From Lacisediminihabitans profunda (GTDB taxonomy: Bacteria; Actinomycetota; Actinomycetes; Actinomycetales; Microbacteriaceae), in NCBI RefSeq assembly GCF_008040105.1, contig NZ_VRMG01000007.1, positions 240,070 to 304,069 of the forward strand: a DNA stretch of 64,000 bases, read 5' to 3'. A program made the translations under genes and the position numbers. The notes beneath the pieces are model-generated. The model searched no databases. It had not been told where the DNA came from and saw only the letters and a program-made list of their open reading frames with translations. This document shows, in pieces, positions 26,574-35,504 of the stretch (position 1 is its first letter; every line of letters begins with the position of its first letter).

Positions 26574-28685
26574 CTACAGGGCCGCGAGTTCTCCGATGAC
26601 GCGGTCGCCGGGCGCCGCCATCTCCACGGACGCCTTGATCTCGGCGCGGCCGAGGAGCTCGTCCATGCGACGACGACGCGCCTTGGAGATGAGCGTCACG
26701 ACGGTGCCGACCTTGCCGGCGCGGCCGGTGCGACCCGAGCGGTGCAGGTAGGTCTTGTACTCGTCGGGCGCATCGGCCTGGATCACCAGGCTGATGTCGT
26801 CCACGTGGATGCCGCGGGCCGCGACATCCGTGGCCACGAGCACGTTGACCCGGCCGCTGGTGAGCAGCTGGAGGTTGCGCGTGCGACGGGACTGGTTGAG
26901 GTCGCCGTGCAACGAGGTGGCCGGGATTCCGGCGTCCTCGAGCTGGTCGGCGAGCTGCTCAGCGAACGCCCGAGTGCGCGCGAAGATCAGCGTCTTGCCC
27001 TCGCCACCGGCGAGCTCCTCGATGATGCGGGTCTTGTCGCGCTGCTCGATGAGCAGCACCTTGTGATCGATCGTCGACGACGCCTGGTCTTCGCCCGCAA
27101 CCTCGTGCACCGACGGGTCCTTGAGGAACTGCTTGACGAGCGTGGCAACGCCCTTGTCGAGGGTCGCGGAGAAGAGCAGCTTCTGGCCGCCCTTCTTCGT
27201 GGACTCGAGGATGCGCTGCACCGGCTCGAGGAAGCCCAGGTCGCACATGTGGTCGGCCTCGTCGAGCACGGTCACGAAGACCTCGCTGAGGTCAAGACGG
27301 CCCTGCTCGATGAGGTCCTCGACGCGGCCCGGGGTCGCGATGACGATGTCGACACCGCGCTGCAGCGTGGAGACCTGCTTGAACTGCGGCACGCCACCGA
27401 CGATCGTGGTGGTGAAGAGCCCCACACTGCGTGCGATGGGCTGCACGGTGCGGTCGATCTGCATGGCGAGTTCGCGGGTGGGAGCGAGGATGAGCGCGCG
27501 GGGCTTGCGGCCCGGCTTGCGTCCGGCGCCGCCCATGTTCTCCATGAGGCGCTCGACGAGCGGTGCACCGAACGCGATGGTCTTGCCGGAGCCGGTCTTG
27601 CCGCGGCCGAGGACATCCTTGCCGGCGAGAACGTCGGGAATGGTGGCCGCCTGGATCGGGAAGGGCGTCTCGGCGCCCATCGCGATGAGCTGGCGGGTCA
27701 TGTTGTCGCCGATGCCGAGGTCGGCCCAGGTCTTGCCGCTGGCGTCGCCCGCGGTGATCACCTTCGCTTCGAGGCGCTCGAGCACGACATCCTCGTGAGG
27801 CTGGAAGCCCGCCGAGTGGCCGGTGCGCTGCGAGTCGTTTCCGAACTCGCGCTTGGCCGGGTAGTAGTCGCTCTCGCGGCGGGGCGCGCGATCGTCCGAC
27901 CGCTGCGGGCGGTCGCTGTAGGTCGGGCGCTCGGTGCGTGCCGGACGGTCGTTGTAGGAGGGACGCTCGCTCGACGTGCGCGCCGGACGGTCGTTGTACG
28001 CCGGGCGCTCCGTGCGTGCCGGACGGTCGTTGTAGGAGGGACGCTCGCTCGACGTGCGCGCCGGACGATCGTTGTAGGCCGGACGCTCCGTGCGCGCCGG
28101 ACGGTCGTTGTAGGAGGGACGCTCGCTCGACGTGCGCGCCGGGCGGTCGTTGTACGCCGGGCGCTCCGTGCGCGCCGGACGATCGTTGTAAGCCGGACGT
28201 TCGGTGCGGGCCGGACGATCGTTGTAGGAGGGACGCTCGCTCGACGTGCGCGCCGGACGGTCGTTGTACGCCGGACGCTCGGTGCGCGCCCCGTAGGACG
28301 GACGCTCCGTACGCTGCGGGCGGTCGCCATAGGACGGACGCTCGGTACGCTGCGGGCGGTCCCCATAGGACGGACGCTCCGTACGCTGCGGGCGGTCCCC
28401 GTAGGACGGACGCTCCGTACGCTGGGCGCGATCGCCATAGGACGGGCGGTCGTTCGAGGCCGGGCGGTCGTTGGTCGGCGTCCAGTTGGGACGACGGTCG
28501 TTCGAGGCCGGGCGGTCGCCGGTGCGCGAGGCACGCTCATCCGCGTTCCAGCGCTTCTTCGCCGGGGCGGCGTCGGCGTGGAAGCCTCGGTGACCCTCGC
28601 TGCGGCTGCCGGGCTTGGAGGCTCCGGTGGAGTTGTACTTCTTGGCTGGACGGCCAGAGTCGGACTTCTTATCGAAATTAGGCAT
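26574..28685 (-). CDS. DEAD-box ATP-dependent RNA helicase with long repetitive basic N-terminus
   Basis: This 703-residue RNA helicase has a core from about residue 300 with the Q-motif (PIQAATIP), motif I GRGKTGSGKT, motif II DEAD, motif III SAT and motif VI HRSGRTGRAGKVG. It would remodel structured RNA in ribosome assembly or mRNA decay. In motif I the usual AxAQTGSGKT reads GRGKTGSGKT, a feature shared by some actinobacterial members. The first ~290 residues are a low-complexity Arg/Pro/Tyr/Asp-rich tail; in most DEAD-box proteins such tails are C-terminal. The ATG has GGAAAG 5 nt upstream. Confidence 0.93.
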   Translation of the reverse strand: MPNFDKKSDSGRPAKKYNSTGASKPGSRSEGHRGFHADAAPAKKRWNADERASRTGDRPASNDRRPNWTPTNDRPASNDRPSYGDRAQRTERPSYGDRPQRTERPSYGDRPQRTERPSYGDRPQRTERPSYGARTERPAYNDRPARTSSERPSYNDRPARTERPAYNDRPARTERPAYNDRPARTSSERPSYNDRPARTERPAYNDRPARTSSERPSYNDRPARTERPAYNDRPARTSSERPSYNDRPARTERPTYSDRPQRSDDRAPRRESDYYPAKREFGNDSQRTGHSAGFQPHEDVVLERLEAKVITAGDASGKTWADLGIGDNMTRQLIAMGAETPFPIQAATIPDVLAGKDVLGRGKTGSGKTIAFGAPLVERLMENMGGAGRKPGRKPRALILAPTRELAMQIDRTVQPIARSVGLFTTTIVGGVPQFKQVSTLQRGVDIVIATPGRVEDLIEQGRLDLSEVFVTVLDEADHMCDLGFLEPVQRILESTKKGGQKLLFSATLDKGVATLVKQFLKDPSVHEVAGEDQASSTIDHKVLLIEQRDKTRIIEELAGGEGKTLIFARTRAFAEQLADQLEDAGIPATSLHGDLNQSRRTRNLQLLTSGRVNVLVATDVAARGIHVDDISLVIQADAPDEYKTYLHRSGRTGRAGKVGTVVTLISKARRRRMDELLGRAEIKASVEMAAPGDRVIGELAAL
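27918..28460 (-). repeat. Coding tandem repeats in the helicase N-terminus
   Basis: The DNA is built of 30-39 bp units coding ERPAYNDRPART, ERPSYNDRPARTSS and, nearer the N-terminus, ERPSYGDRPQRT. Units are almost identical at DNA level (for example TCGTTGTAGGAGGGACGCTC recurs), so copy number is likely to vary between strains. The peptide is rich in Arg, Tyr and Pro, as in RNA-binding, phase-separating tails. Confidence 0.9.
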
Positions 28686-29038
28686 GGTTCTTTCCGGGTT
28701 GTATTAAGTTGCATGGCAGCGCGCAACCAACAAGCAGCGCTTCTGCAGGAACCCGGGCAGTCTTTGGCCAGGACCGTTCACATACGTGATTTTCCCCGCA
28801 CCAAAAAGGAGTAGTTAAAGGTGGGGAAACCGGCCCGAAAGACTTACAAACCCATTCGCAAGATTTCGCGATGTCTAGAGCCGACCTGTCTACGTTACCG
28901 GAAGACCGGAAAATCCGCACTAAATTGGCCGGAATCATGAATCGCGTTTTCCGTGCGGCCCGCGCGCTCGCGGAGGCGATCGCGCATCGCGACGTTTCTG
29001 CACACGAAGCTCGACGGATGAGTCAGGCTTGGCTGATC
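28686..29038. other. Intergenic region, helicase leader and promoter; no gene seen
   Basis: About 350 bp between the divergent helicase and acetyltransferase genes. On the minus strand TTGGTT (28725-28730), an 18-bp gap and TAATAC (28701-28706) make a plausible promoter for the helicase. The base composition is less GC-rich than the surroundings. An open frame continues upstream from the acetyltransferase to 28871, but that part does not look like coding sequence. Confidence 0.45.
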
Positions 29039-29491
29039 ATGACTTTCTCCATCGAGCCGGCGACCGCGCCCGGCGTCACCGAACTCCTCCGGCTGAGCGA
29101 CGAGTTCGCCTTCTCCCTCTACCCCGCCGACAGTTGCTACCTGCTCGACGTGAGTGAACTGACCGCGCCCGGGGTCACTGTCGTCGTCGCCCGCTCGGGC
29201 GACGATGCGGTCGGCGTCGGCGCCCTCGTCGAGCGCGGCGACGGCTCCGCCGAGCTCAAGCGCATGTTCGTGAGGTCGGATGCCCGGGGTCGCGGGATAG
29301 CGAGCGGCATCCTCACGACGCTCGAAGGGGTCGCGCGTGGCCATTCGATAGCCACGCTCCAGCTCGAGACCGGGCCGCTGCAGCCCGAGGCGATCGCGCT
29401 CTACGAGAAGCACGGCTACCGCCGCATCCCCGCCTTCGGACAGTATGTGGGCGACGACTTCAGCGTGTGCATGGCGAAGACACTCGGCTGA
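29039..29491 (+). CDS. GNAT-family N-acetyltransferase
   Basis: This protein of about 150 residues is of GNAT type, with KRMFVRSDARGRGIASGILTTLE as the acetyl-CoA loop and ALYEKHGYRRIPAFGQY near the C-terminus, the form seen in YjgM/PhnO-like enzymes. It resembles the acetyltransferase at 55070-55564 over this segment (ELKRMFV/EIKRMFV, YEKHGYRRIP/YEREGYSRIP). The start is uncertain: 29039 matches the domain edge, but in-frame ATGs at 29018 and 28937 exist and none has a strong ribosome site. It ends 7 bp from the convergent Nudix gene. The substrate is unknown. Confidence 0.85.
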   Translation: MTFSIEPATAPGVTELLRLSDEFAFSLYPADSCYLLDVSELTAPGVTVVVARSGDDAVGVGALVERGDGSAELKRMFVRSDARGRGIASGILTTLEGVARGHSIATLQLETGPLQPEAIALYEKHGYRRIPAFGQYVGDDFSVCMAKTLG

Positions 29492-29498
29492 AGCGGGC

Positions 29499-29966
29499 TC
29501 AACGCTCGAACCGTGTCGACCCGTTGGCATCCACCGCGACGCGGATGCGGTCCATCATCTCCGCCGACATGTCCGGCAGGGCGTCGAGGGCGAACCAGGC
29601 CGCTGCGGTGTTCTCGCCATCGGCGGGATGCGGCTCGCCGGAAAGATAACCGCAGCGGAATACCAGGTCGAGGTACTGCGATTCGTCCCCGTTGGGGTAA
29701 CGGATCGGCGGCAGCGCCTTCACCCAGGCGAGCACGTCAACGCGGGAGACGATGTCCGCCTCCTCGAGCACCTCGCGCTCGGCCGCCACCGCCGGCTCCT
29801 CGCCCGGGTCGATGATCCCGGTCACCGGAGTCCAGGCACCCGTGTCCGCTCGACGAACGAGGAGCACCTCGTCGCCGCGAACGACGACCGCGGTCACGCC
29901 GGAGAGCCAGAGCGGCGCGTGTCCGATCTTCTCGCGGAGCGCGAGGACGAAGTCGGGAGTGGCCAT
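29499..29966 (-). CDS. Nudix hydrolase
   Basis: This 155-residue hydrolase of nucleoside-diphosphate-linked compounds has a Nudix box at residues 56-78, starting GIIDPGEEPAVAAEREVLEE, with the usual REXXEE helix. The final Gly of the consensus is replaced by Asp (EEADI). The surrounding sequence (WTPVTGIIDPGEEP, FRCGYLSGEPHP) is of the ADP-ribose/NTP pyrophosphatase type common in Actinobacteria. TAGGAT (29973-29978) lies 6 nt before the ATG without a ribosome site, so it is probably leaderless. Confidence 0.9.
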   Translation of the reverse strand: MATPDFVLALREKIGHAPLWLSGVTAVVVRGDEVLLVRRADTGAWTPVTGIIDPGEEPAVAAEREVLEEADIVSRVDVLAWVKALPPIRYPNGDESQYLDLVFRCGYLSGEPHPADGENTAAAWFALDALPDMSAEMMDRIRVAVDANGSTRFER

Positions 29967-29975
29967 CCCGCGATC

Positions 29976-32900
29976 CTAGCCAACCTCCGCAGCGGGCTTC
30001 GCGACGGCCGTCTCCTTTGCCGCACGCCGGTCGTTGCGTCGTTCCTTCGCGCCCTCGACGAGATAGTAGAGCACCGGCAGCACCACGAGAGTCAGCAGGG
30101 TCGAGGACACGAGGCCGCCGATCACCACGATGGCGAGGGGCTGCGAGATGAATCCGCCATGACCGGTGAGCCCGATGCCGAGGGGCAGCAGCGCGAAGAT
30201 CGTCGCGAGCGCGGTCATGAGGATCGGGCGCAGACGCCGGGAGGCACCATGGATGATCGCCTCCCCAACCTTCATGCCGCGGGTGCGGTACTGGTTGATG
30301 AGGTCGACGAGAACGATGGCGTTCGTCACGACGATCCCGATGAGCATGAGCACCCCGATGAGGGACGCCACGCCGAGCGGGATGCCGGACACGACCTGCA
30401 ACGCGATCGCCCCGGTCGCCGCGAACGGCACGGACACGAGCAGCAACAGCGGCTGGCGCAGGCTCTTGAAGGTGGCGACCATGACCACGTACACGATGAG
30501 GATCGCCGCGAGCAGGGCGAGTCCGAGCTGGCTGAAAGAGTCACTCTGCTGGGACGTGACTCCACCGAGCGTGGCCGTGGCGCTCGCGGGGAGCGTCACC
30601 TTGGCGACGGCCGCCGAAACGGTGGCCGAGGCGCTGCCCGTGTTGTCTGTTGCCGGTGTCACCGTGAGGGTCGCGCTGCGCAGCCCCTTGATCGTGGTGA
30701 TGCTCGACGGGCCGTTCACCGTCGCGATCGTCGCGAGGTCGGAGAGCGGAACGATGCCCTTCGCCGTGGGGATCGAGAACGCCGACAGCTCGGCCGCGGT
30801 GGTCGGCGCGCTCGAGTTCTTCACGTAGATCGAGAGCGTCTTGCCGTCGATGACGACGCTGCCCGTGGCGCTCGGGTTCATGGCCTGGGTGACGATTCCC
30901 CCGACCTGCACATCGGTGAGGCCGGCGGCAGCCGCCTTCGTGCGGTCGATCTGCACGGCGATGTACGGCAGGGATGCCGAGAGGTTGCTCGAGGCTCGCG
31001 ACACGACGCTGAGCTTCCCGACCTTCGCCAGGATGGCGCTGGACGCCTTGCGCAGGTCGCCGTCGCTGCCCGCCGTGATGTTCACCTGGATGTCCGATGA
31101 GCCGAACCCGCCCTGGGCGGTGGCGACCGCGAGCTCGCCCTGTCCCTTGATCGTCTTCAACTCGGCCGTCACCGCGGCCTGCAGCTTCGCCTGGTCGGCG
31201 TTCGGGTCCGTCGTCAGCGAGAAGGTGCTCGACCCGCCCCCGGCGAAGGCGGCGCGGAGGGAACTGCCGCCCGATCCGATCGTGAGCAGCACGGTCTTGA
31301 CGCCCTTGACATCCTGCAGCGCCGTCTCGACCTTCTTCGAGGCGACGACCTGCGCGTCGAGGCTGGTGCCGAGCGGGAGGGTCTGGGTCACGGTGAGGGT
31401 GTTCTGGCCGCTATTGCCGATGAAGTTGGTCTTGAGGCCGCTGGCGACGAACCCGCTGCCGGCGAGCAGGAGGAGGGCGCCGACGAGGACGATCGCCGGG
31501 AACTTGAGCGTCCAGCGAATCACCGGGAGGTAGGCGCGCTGGAGCCGGGTGGGGTGTTCGAGCTCGTCGGCCGCGGCCGAGGCGACCGCCGGGCTGCCGG
31601 CATGCTTGTGCGCCGTCTTCTTGTTGCCGAGGAACCAGTAGGCGAGCACAGGGACGATGGTGAGAGCCACGAACAGCGAGGCGCCGAGGGCCATCGTCAC
31701 CGTGAGGGCGAACGGGCGGAACAGCTCCCCCGTGATTCCGCCGACGAGGGCGATCGGCAGGAAGACGGCGACGGTGGTGATGGTGGAGGCGGTCACCGCG
31801 GTCGCGACCTCCCGCACTGCCGTGAGGATGGCCGGTAGCTTCTCCTCCCCGAGGCCGATGTGGCGCTTGATGTTCTCGATCACGACGATGGAGTCGTCGA
31901 CCACCCGACCGATGGCGATCGTGAGGGCCGCGAGCGTGATGACGTTCAGCGTGTAGCCCGAGGCCTGCATGCCGATGAAGGTGATCAGTACCGAGACCGG
32001 AATCGAGATGGCTGTCACGAGCGTCGACCTGATGGAGAACAGGAAGACGAGGATGATGACCACCGCGAAGACGAGGCCGAGCAGCCCCTCCTGCGCGAGG
32101 CTGTCGATCGACTGGGTGATGGACGGCGCCTGGTCGGCGACGACCACGAACTTCGTGTTGCTGCCGAGCTGCTTCTCGAGCGTCGGGATGTTGCTGCGCA
32201 CCAGGTTCGACACGGTGACCGTGTTGCCCGCGGCGGACTTCGTGACGTTGAGGGTGACGGCCGGCTTGCCGTTGACGCTCGAGAAGCCGGTGGTCGGGTC
32301 ATTCACGATGGCGACGGTGGCGAGATCGCCGATCGTGGGCGCGACGGCCGCGCGGGCACCGAGCAAGGGCAGCGCCGCGATCTCGTCGGTCGTGGTGATG
32401 CGCGACCCGGACTGCACGGTGAGCGTCTTGTCGTTCTCGGTGATGGATCCGCTCGCGAGCAAGGTGCCGTTGGCGGCGAGTGCGGCCTTGATGGACTGGA
32501 TGCTGAGGCCGTCGGCGGCGAGTTTGTCGGCATCCGGGGTGATTGCCACGCGCTGGGATGCCGCGCCGAGGAGGCTGACGTCGCTCACCCCGTCGAGCTG
32601 CTTGAGGTTCGTCACCGTCAGTGCCGACAGCTTCGAGGCGAGGGTGTTCTGATCCATGTCGCTCGTGACGGCGAGCTGGATCACGGGGAAGTCGCTCAGG
32701 CTGAAGGTGATCACCTGGGGCGTGACGCTGGCGGGCAGGATCGATTTGATCCGATCGAGGGCGAGCTGCACCTTCTGCTCCGACGTGGCGATGTTGGTTC
32801 CGAAGGCGAAGGAGGCGGTGACGGTCGACGCGGCGGTATTGGAGGTGGCCGTGGTCGAGTCCAGGTTCTCCAGGCCCTGGAGGGCGCTCTCGATCGGCGT

Positions 32901-33095
32901 GCTCACATCGGTGTTCACTACGTCGGGCGAGGCGCCCGGGTAGGACGTGACGATGTACACGGACGGGAGGGTGAGCGAGGGGATGAGCTCCTGTTTGAGC
33001 GACGCCAGCGCGAGGCCGCCGAAGATTGCGACGACCACCGTGATCAGGGCGATGAGCGCCCGGTTGCGCAGGCTGAAGACGGACAAGAGGTGCAC
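29976..33095 (-). CDS. RND-family efflux transporter (HAE/SwrC-like)
   Basis: This 1039-residue protein has 12 predicted membrane helices and two large extracytoplasmic loops. It starts with LRNRALIALITVVVAIFGG, and residues near 399-400 read GRVVDDSIVVIEN, the TM4 aspartate pair of proton-driven RND pumps. The layout is AcrB-like. No membrane-fusion or outer-membrane gene is nearby, which fits a monoderm pump like Bacillus SwrC. The GTG start at 33095 has AGGGAG upstream. A likely role is export of amphiphilic or toxic compounds. A charged C-terminal tail of about 30 residues ends the protein. Confidence 0.9.
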   Translation of the reverse strand: MHLLSVFSLRNRALIALITVVVAIFGGLALASLKQELIPSLTLPSVYIVTSYPGASPDVVNTDVSTPIESALQGLENLDSTTATSNTAASTVTASFAFGTNIATSEQKVQLALDRIKSILPASVTPQVITFSLSDFPVIQLAVTSDMDQNTLASKLSALTVTNLKQLDGVSDVSLLGAASQRVAITPDADKLAADGLSIQSIKAALAANGTLLASGSITENDKTLTVQSGSRITTTDEIAALPLLGARAAVAPTIGDLATVAIVNDPTTGFSSVNGKPAVTLNVTKSAAGNTVTVSNLVRSNIPTLEKQLGSNTKFVVVADQAPSITQSIDSLAQEGLLGLVFAVVIILVFLFSIRSTLVTAISIPVSVLITFIGMQASGYTLNVITLAALTIAIGRVVDDSIVVIENIKRHIGLGEEKLPAILTAVREVATAVTASTITTVAVFLPIALVGGITGELFRPFALTVTMALGASLFVALTIVPVLAYWFLGNKKTAHKHAGSPAVASAAADELEHPTRLQRAYLPVIRWTLKFPAIVLVGALLLLAGSGFVASGLKTNFIGNSGQNTLTVTQTLPLGTSLDAQVVASKKVETALQDVKGVKTVLLTIGSGGSSLRAAFAGGGSSTFSLTTDPNADQAKLQAAVTAELKTIKGQGELAVATAQGGFGSSDIQVNITAGSDGDLRKASSAILAKVGKLSVVSRASSNLSASLPYIAVQIDRTKAAAAGLTDVQVGGIVTQAMNPSATGSVVIDGKTLSIYVKNSSAPTTAAELSAFSIPTAKGIVPLSDLATIATVNGPSSITTIKGLRSATLTVTPATDNTGSASATVSAAVAKVTLPASATATLGGVTSQQSDSFSQLGLALLAAILIVYVVMVATFKSLRQPLLLLVSVPFAATGAIALQVVSGIPLGVASLIGVLMLIGIVVTNAIVLVDLINQYRTRGMKVGEAIIHGASRRLRPILMTALATIFALLPLGIGLTGHGGFISQPLAIVVIGGLVSSTLLTLVVLPVLYYLVEGAKERRNDRRAAKETAVAKPAAEVG

Positions 33096-33224
33096 GGGGT
33101 TCTCCCTGGACGCTGCGGTGTGACGCCGCGAGTGGCGCCGGAGAAGGCGCGCTGCTGGCGTGCCTCCCTCGAAATTATCTCAGTGCCCGGTGCCTGCTCG
33201 CATACTCTCGCGGGAGTAGTTGGG

Positions 33225-34643
33225 TCAGACGACCTCGGCGAGATAGCTGGAGTCGAGCATCGGCCCGCGAGCGAGCGAACCCCAGGCCGTCTCGAGGGCG
33301 GACACCGCACGATCGATCTCCTCGGTCGGGTGCCCGAACGGGATGCGCAGGAACCGCTCGAACGCGCCGTCGATGCCGAACCGCGGCCCGGCCGCGAGCA
33401 GGAGCCCCTCATTGCGGGCGGCGAGGGTGAGCTGCGAACTCACCGGCGCTCCGAGATTTATCCAGGCCGTCATCCCGCCCGCAACGTGCGGCACCCGCCA
33501 CTCGGGGAACGCCCGGCGCAGCTCTGACTCCAGGTGATCCCTGCCCCGCCTCAGCTGGGCCCGGCGCGCGTCGAGCACCGGCGGGAAGTCGTCGAGGAGG
33601 TCGGCCACGATCAACTGCTCGAGGATCGGGGTGCCGAGGTCCCCGGCGCTGCGTGCCCTGGTGAGCTTCTGGATGAGCTGGCGTTCGGCCCGGATCCAAC
33701 CGATGCGCACCCCGCCCCACACGGTCTTGCCGACCGAGCCGATGAGCACCGCCGGCCCGTAGGCCGCGAGCGGAAGCGTCGCTGCCGACTCGTCGATCGC
33801 CAGTTCCGCCGTGGTCTCGTCGGCGACGATCGTCGTTCCCTGCTTCGCGGCGATGGCGAGCATCCGTTCCCGCAGCTCGGGCGACATCGTGCGCCCGGTC
33901 GGGTTGTGGAAGTCGGGCATGACGTAGCCCATCGCCGGGCTCGCCCGCTGGAGGGCCTGCTCGATGGCCGGCTCGTCCCATCCGTCGTCGGTCGTGACGC
34001 TCACCGGTACGAGTCGCGCCCCGGTGAGGCGGAGGGCCTCGTAGGCGTGGGGGTAGCTCGGCGACTCGACGAGGGCGCCGTCGCCGCGCCCGAGCAGCGT
34101 TCTCGCCAGCAGCGCGATCGCGTGCTGGGCGCCGATGGTGACCATGACCTCCTCCGGCTCGGTCGGCAGGCCGCGCGCCGTGTACCGGTCGGCTATGGCC
34201 GTCCGCAGCACCGGCAGGCCGATCGGGTCGAACCCCGAGTCACCGAGGTAGGCGGGCAGGGCCTCCGCCGCCCGTCTGGCCGCGTCGGCAAGCAGCGGGA
34301 TGGCGGGAAGTGACGCCTTGCTGAAGTCGAGGTAGCCGCTGTGCACGTTCTCGATCGACACCGGGGCACGGGCGGGCAGCCGGGCCACGCTCCCGGATCC
34401 CCGCACGCTGTCGAGATAGCCGGCGTCCCTCAGCTCGGCATAGGCCGCGGTGACGGTGGTGCGGCTCACTCCGAGCTGCGCGGCGAGATCCCGCTCGGCC
34501 GGGATGCGGGTGCCGAGGGGTACGCGTCCGTCGAGGATGAGAAGCCGCACGCGGCCGGCGAGCGCGCTGTAGGCCGGGGCGGCGGTGGCTTCCCGCCATC
34601 CGCTCAGCACGGAGGCCAATGCGCGGGCTGAGATCGAAGACAT
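33225..34643 (-). CDS. MocR-type GntR/aminotransferase regulator (YczR-like)
   Basis: This 472-residue protein fuses a GntR winged helix (about 25-85, with RDLAAQLGVSRTTVTAAYAEL) to a class-I aminotransferase fold. The PLP site is intact: NPTG (247-250), D275 in VADE and K306 in GSVGKTVWGG. It is divergent from a YczE-family membrane-protein gene, the arrangement that defines YczR/YcxD regulators in Bacillus and many Actinobacteria. TAGAGT (34650-34655) lies 6 nt before the ATG, and repeated half-sites lie in the 61-bp gap, so it probably controls itself and its neighbour. Confidence 0.93.
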   Translation of the reverse strand: MSSISARALASVLSGWREATAAPAYSALAGRVRLLILDGRVPLGTRIPAERDLAAQLGVSRTTVTAAYAELRDAGYLDSVRGSGSVARLPARAPVSIENVHSGYLDFSKASLPAIPLLADAARRAAEALPAYLGDSGFDPIGLPVLRTAIADRYTARGLPTEPEEVMVTIGAQHAIALLARTLLGRGDGALVESPSYPHAYEALRLTGARLVPVSVTTDDGWDEPAIEQALQRASPAMGYVMPDFHNPTGRTMSPELRERMLAIAAKQGTTIVADETTAELAIDESAATLPLAAYGPAVLIGSVGKTVWGGVRIGWIRAERQLIQKLTRARSAGDLGTPILEQLIVADLLDDFPPVLDARRAQLRRGRDHLESELRRAFPEWRVPHVAGGMTAWINLGAPVSSQLTLAARNEGLLLAAGPRFGIDGAFERFLRIPFGHPTEEIDRAVSALETAWGSLARGPMLDSSYLAEVV

Positions 34644-34696
34644 AAGGCCACTCTACGACGATTGGCATCTTGCGATAAGGCCAATCGAGTAATTGG
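34642..34696. promoter_or_regulatory. Putative MocR/YczR operator between divergent genes
   Basis: Two direct copies of ATAAGGCCA lie at 34642-34650 and 34675-34683, 33 bp (about three helical turns) apart. The words ATTGG (34661-34665), CCAAT (34681-34685) and ATTGGAT (34692-34698) surround them. Direct repeats with ATTGG/CCAAT half-sites are characteristic of MocR regulators. The first copy overlaps the regulator's own start codon, which suggests autoregulation. Confidence 0.65.
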
Positions 34697-34704
34697 ATAC
34701 AACC

Positions 34705-35364
34705 ATGCCTCCTGTTCTCGTCCTCTCGCGTCGGATCGCCCAGCTCCTGGTCGGCCTCTCCCTCTACGGCTTCGCCATCGCCATGATGGTGCGCGCCGGG
34801 ATCGGGGTGTCGCCGTGGGACGTGCTGTCGCAGGGTGTCTCGCTGCAGACCGGAATCGCGTTCGGCTGGGTGACCAACATCATCGGGGTCGTCGTGCTGC
34901 TGCTCTGGATCCCGATTCGGCAGAAGCCGGGCATCGGCACGCTGCTCAACGTGCTCCTGATCGGGCCGAGCGCCGAGGTCGGACTTGCCGTCCTTCCTGC
35001 CCAGCATGTGCTGTGGCAGCAGGTGCTGCTCTTCGCCGGTGGGCTCGCGCTGCTCGCCGTGGCCACGGGCCTCTACATCGGCGCCCGGTTCGGGCCGGGA
35101 CCCCGCGACGGCCTCATGACCGGCATCCACCGCCGCTGGGGCTGGCGCCTCTGGATCGTGCGCACCTCGATCGAGATGGTGGTGCTCGGCATCGGCTGGC
35201 TGCTGGGCGGCAACGTCGGCATCGGCACCGTGGCCTTCGCCCTCCTGATCGGCCCGATGGTCAACGTGACGATCCCGCTCCTGCGGGTGCCCACCGCGCC
35301 CGTCCCGACGGCCGCCCCCTCCCCCGTTCAGCCCTCCCCCGTTCAGATTGGAGAACCACTGTGA
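34705..35364 (+). CDS. YczE/YitT-family integral membrane protein
   Basis: This 219-residue protein has about five hydrophobic segments. It begins LSRRIAQLLVGLSLYGFAIAMMVRAGIGVSPWDVLSQG and contains GARFGPGPRDGLMTGIHRR, both characteristic of the YczE group of YitT-like proteins. The function of the family is not established. I chose the ATG at 34705; a TTG at 34693 would add four residues and lie inside the operator. Its stop overlaps a 36-codon frame by 4 bp. It is divergent from the MocR regulator that probably controls it. Confidence 0.87.
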   Translation: MPPVLVLSRRIAQLLVGLSLYGFAIAMMVRAGIGVSPWDVLSQGVSLQTGIAFGWVTNIIGVVVLLLWIPIRQKPGIGTLLNVLLIGPSAEVGLAVLPAQHVLWQQVLLFAGGLALLAVATGLYIGARFGPGPRDGLMTGIHRRWGWRLWIVRTSIEMVVLGIGWLLGGNVGIGTVAFALLIGPMVNVTIPLLRVPTAPVPTAAPSPVQPSPVQIGEPL

Positions 35365-35471
35365 TCGCCCTCGTCTCCCTCGCCGCGCTGGCGCTCTGGG
35401 GATGCCTCGCCACCGTCGAGGTCGTGCGTCGCGATGGCTATCGGCAGGTCCCCACGCTGGCCCGCTACTGA
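35361..35471 (+). CDS. 36-residue single-helix membrane peptide coupled to YczE
   Basis: A GTG overlapping the YczE stop as GTGA opens a 36-residue frame. It has one hydrophobic stretch (IALVSLAALALWGCLATV) followed by a short basic tail, VVRRDGYRQVPTLARY. That is the layout of a single-pass small membrane protein, inside-positive at the C-terminus. The 4-bp overlap implies translational coupling. I do not recognise it as a named family. It could be an accessory subunit of the YczE protein, or a chance frame. It is too short to be sure. Confidence 0.6.
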   Translation: MIALVSLAALALWGCLATVEVVRRDGYRQVPTLARY

Positions 35472-35504
35472 GCGGCGTGCCGATCGGGCCCTCCTCAGCA
35501 ATCC

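Noticed and set aside
27918..28460. CRISPR-like array
   Set aside because: The repeats are contiguous and in frame with the helicase, with no unique spacers and no cas genes.
26742..28814. Long + strand frame opposite the DEAD-box helicase
   Set aside because: Its Arg/Val repeats are just the reverse reading of the helicase repeats.
28871..29038. N-terminal extension of the acetyltransferase
   Set aside because: The added 56 residues match nothing in GNAT proteins and no ribosome site supports the earlier ATGs.
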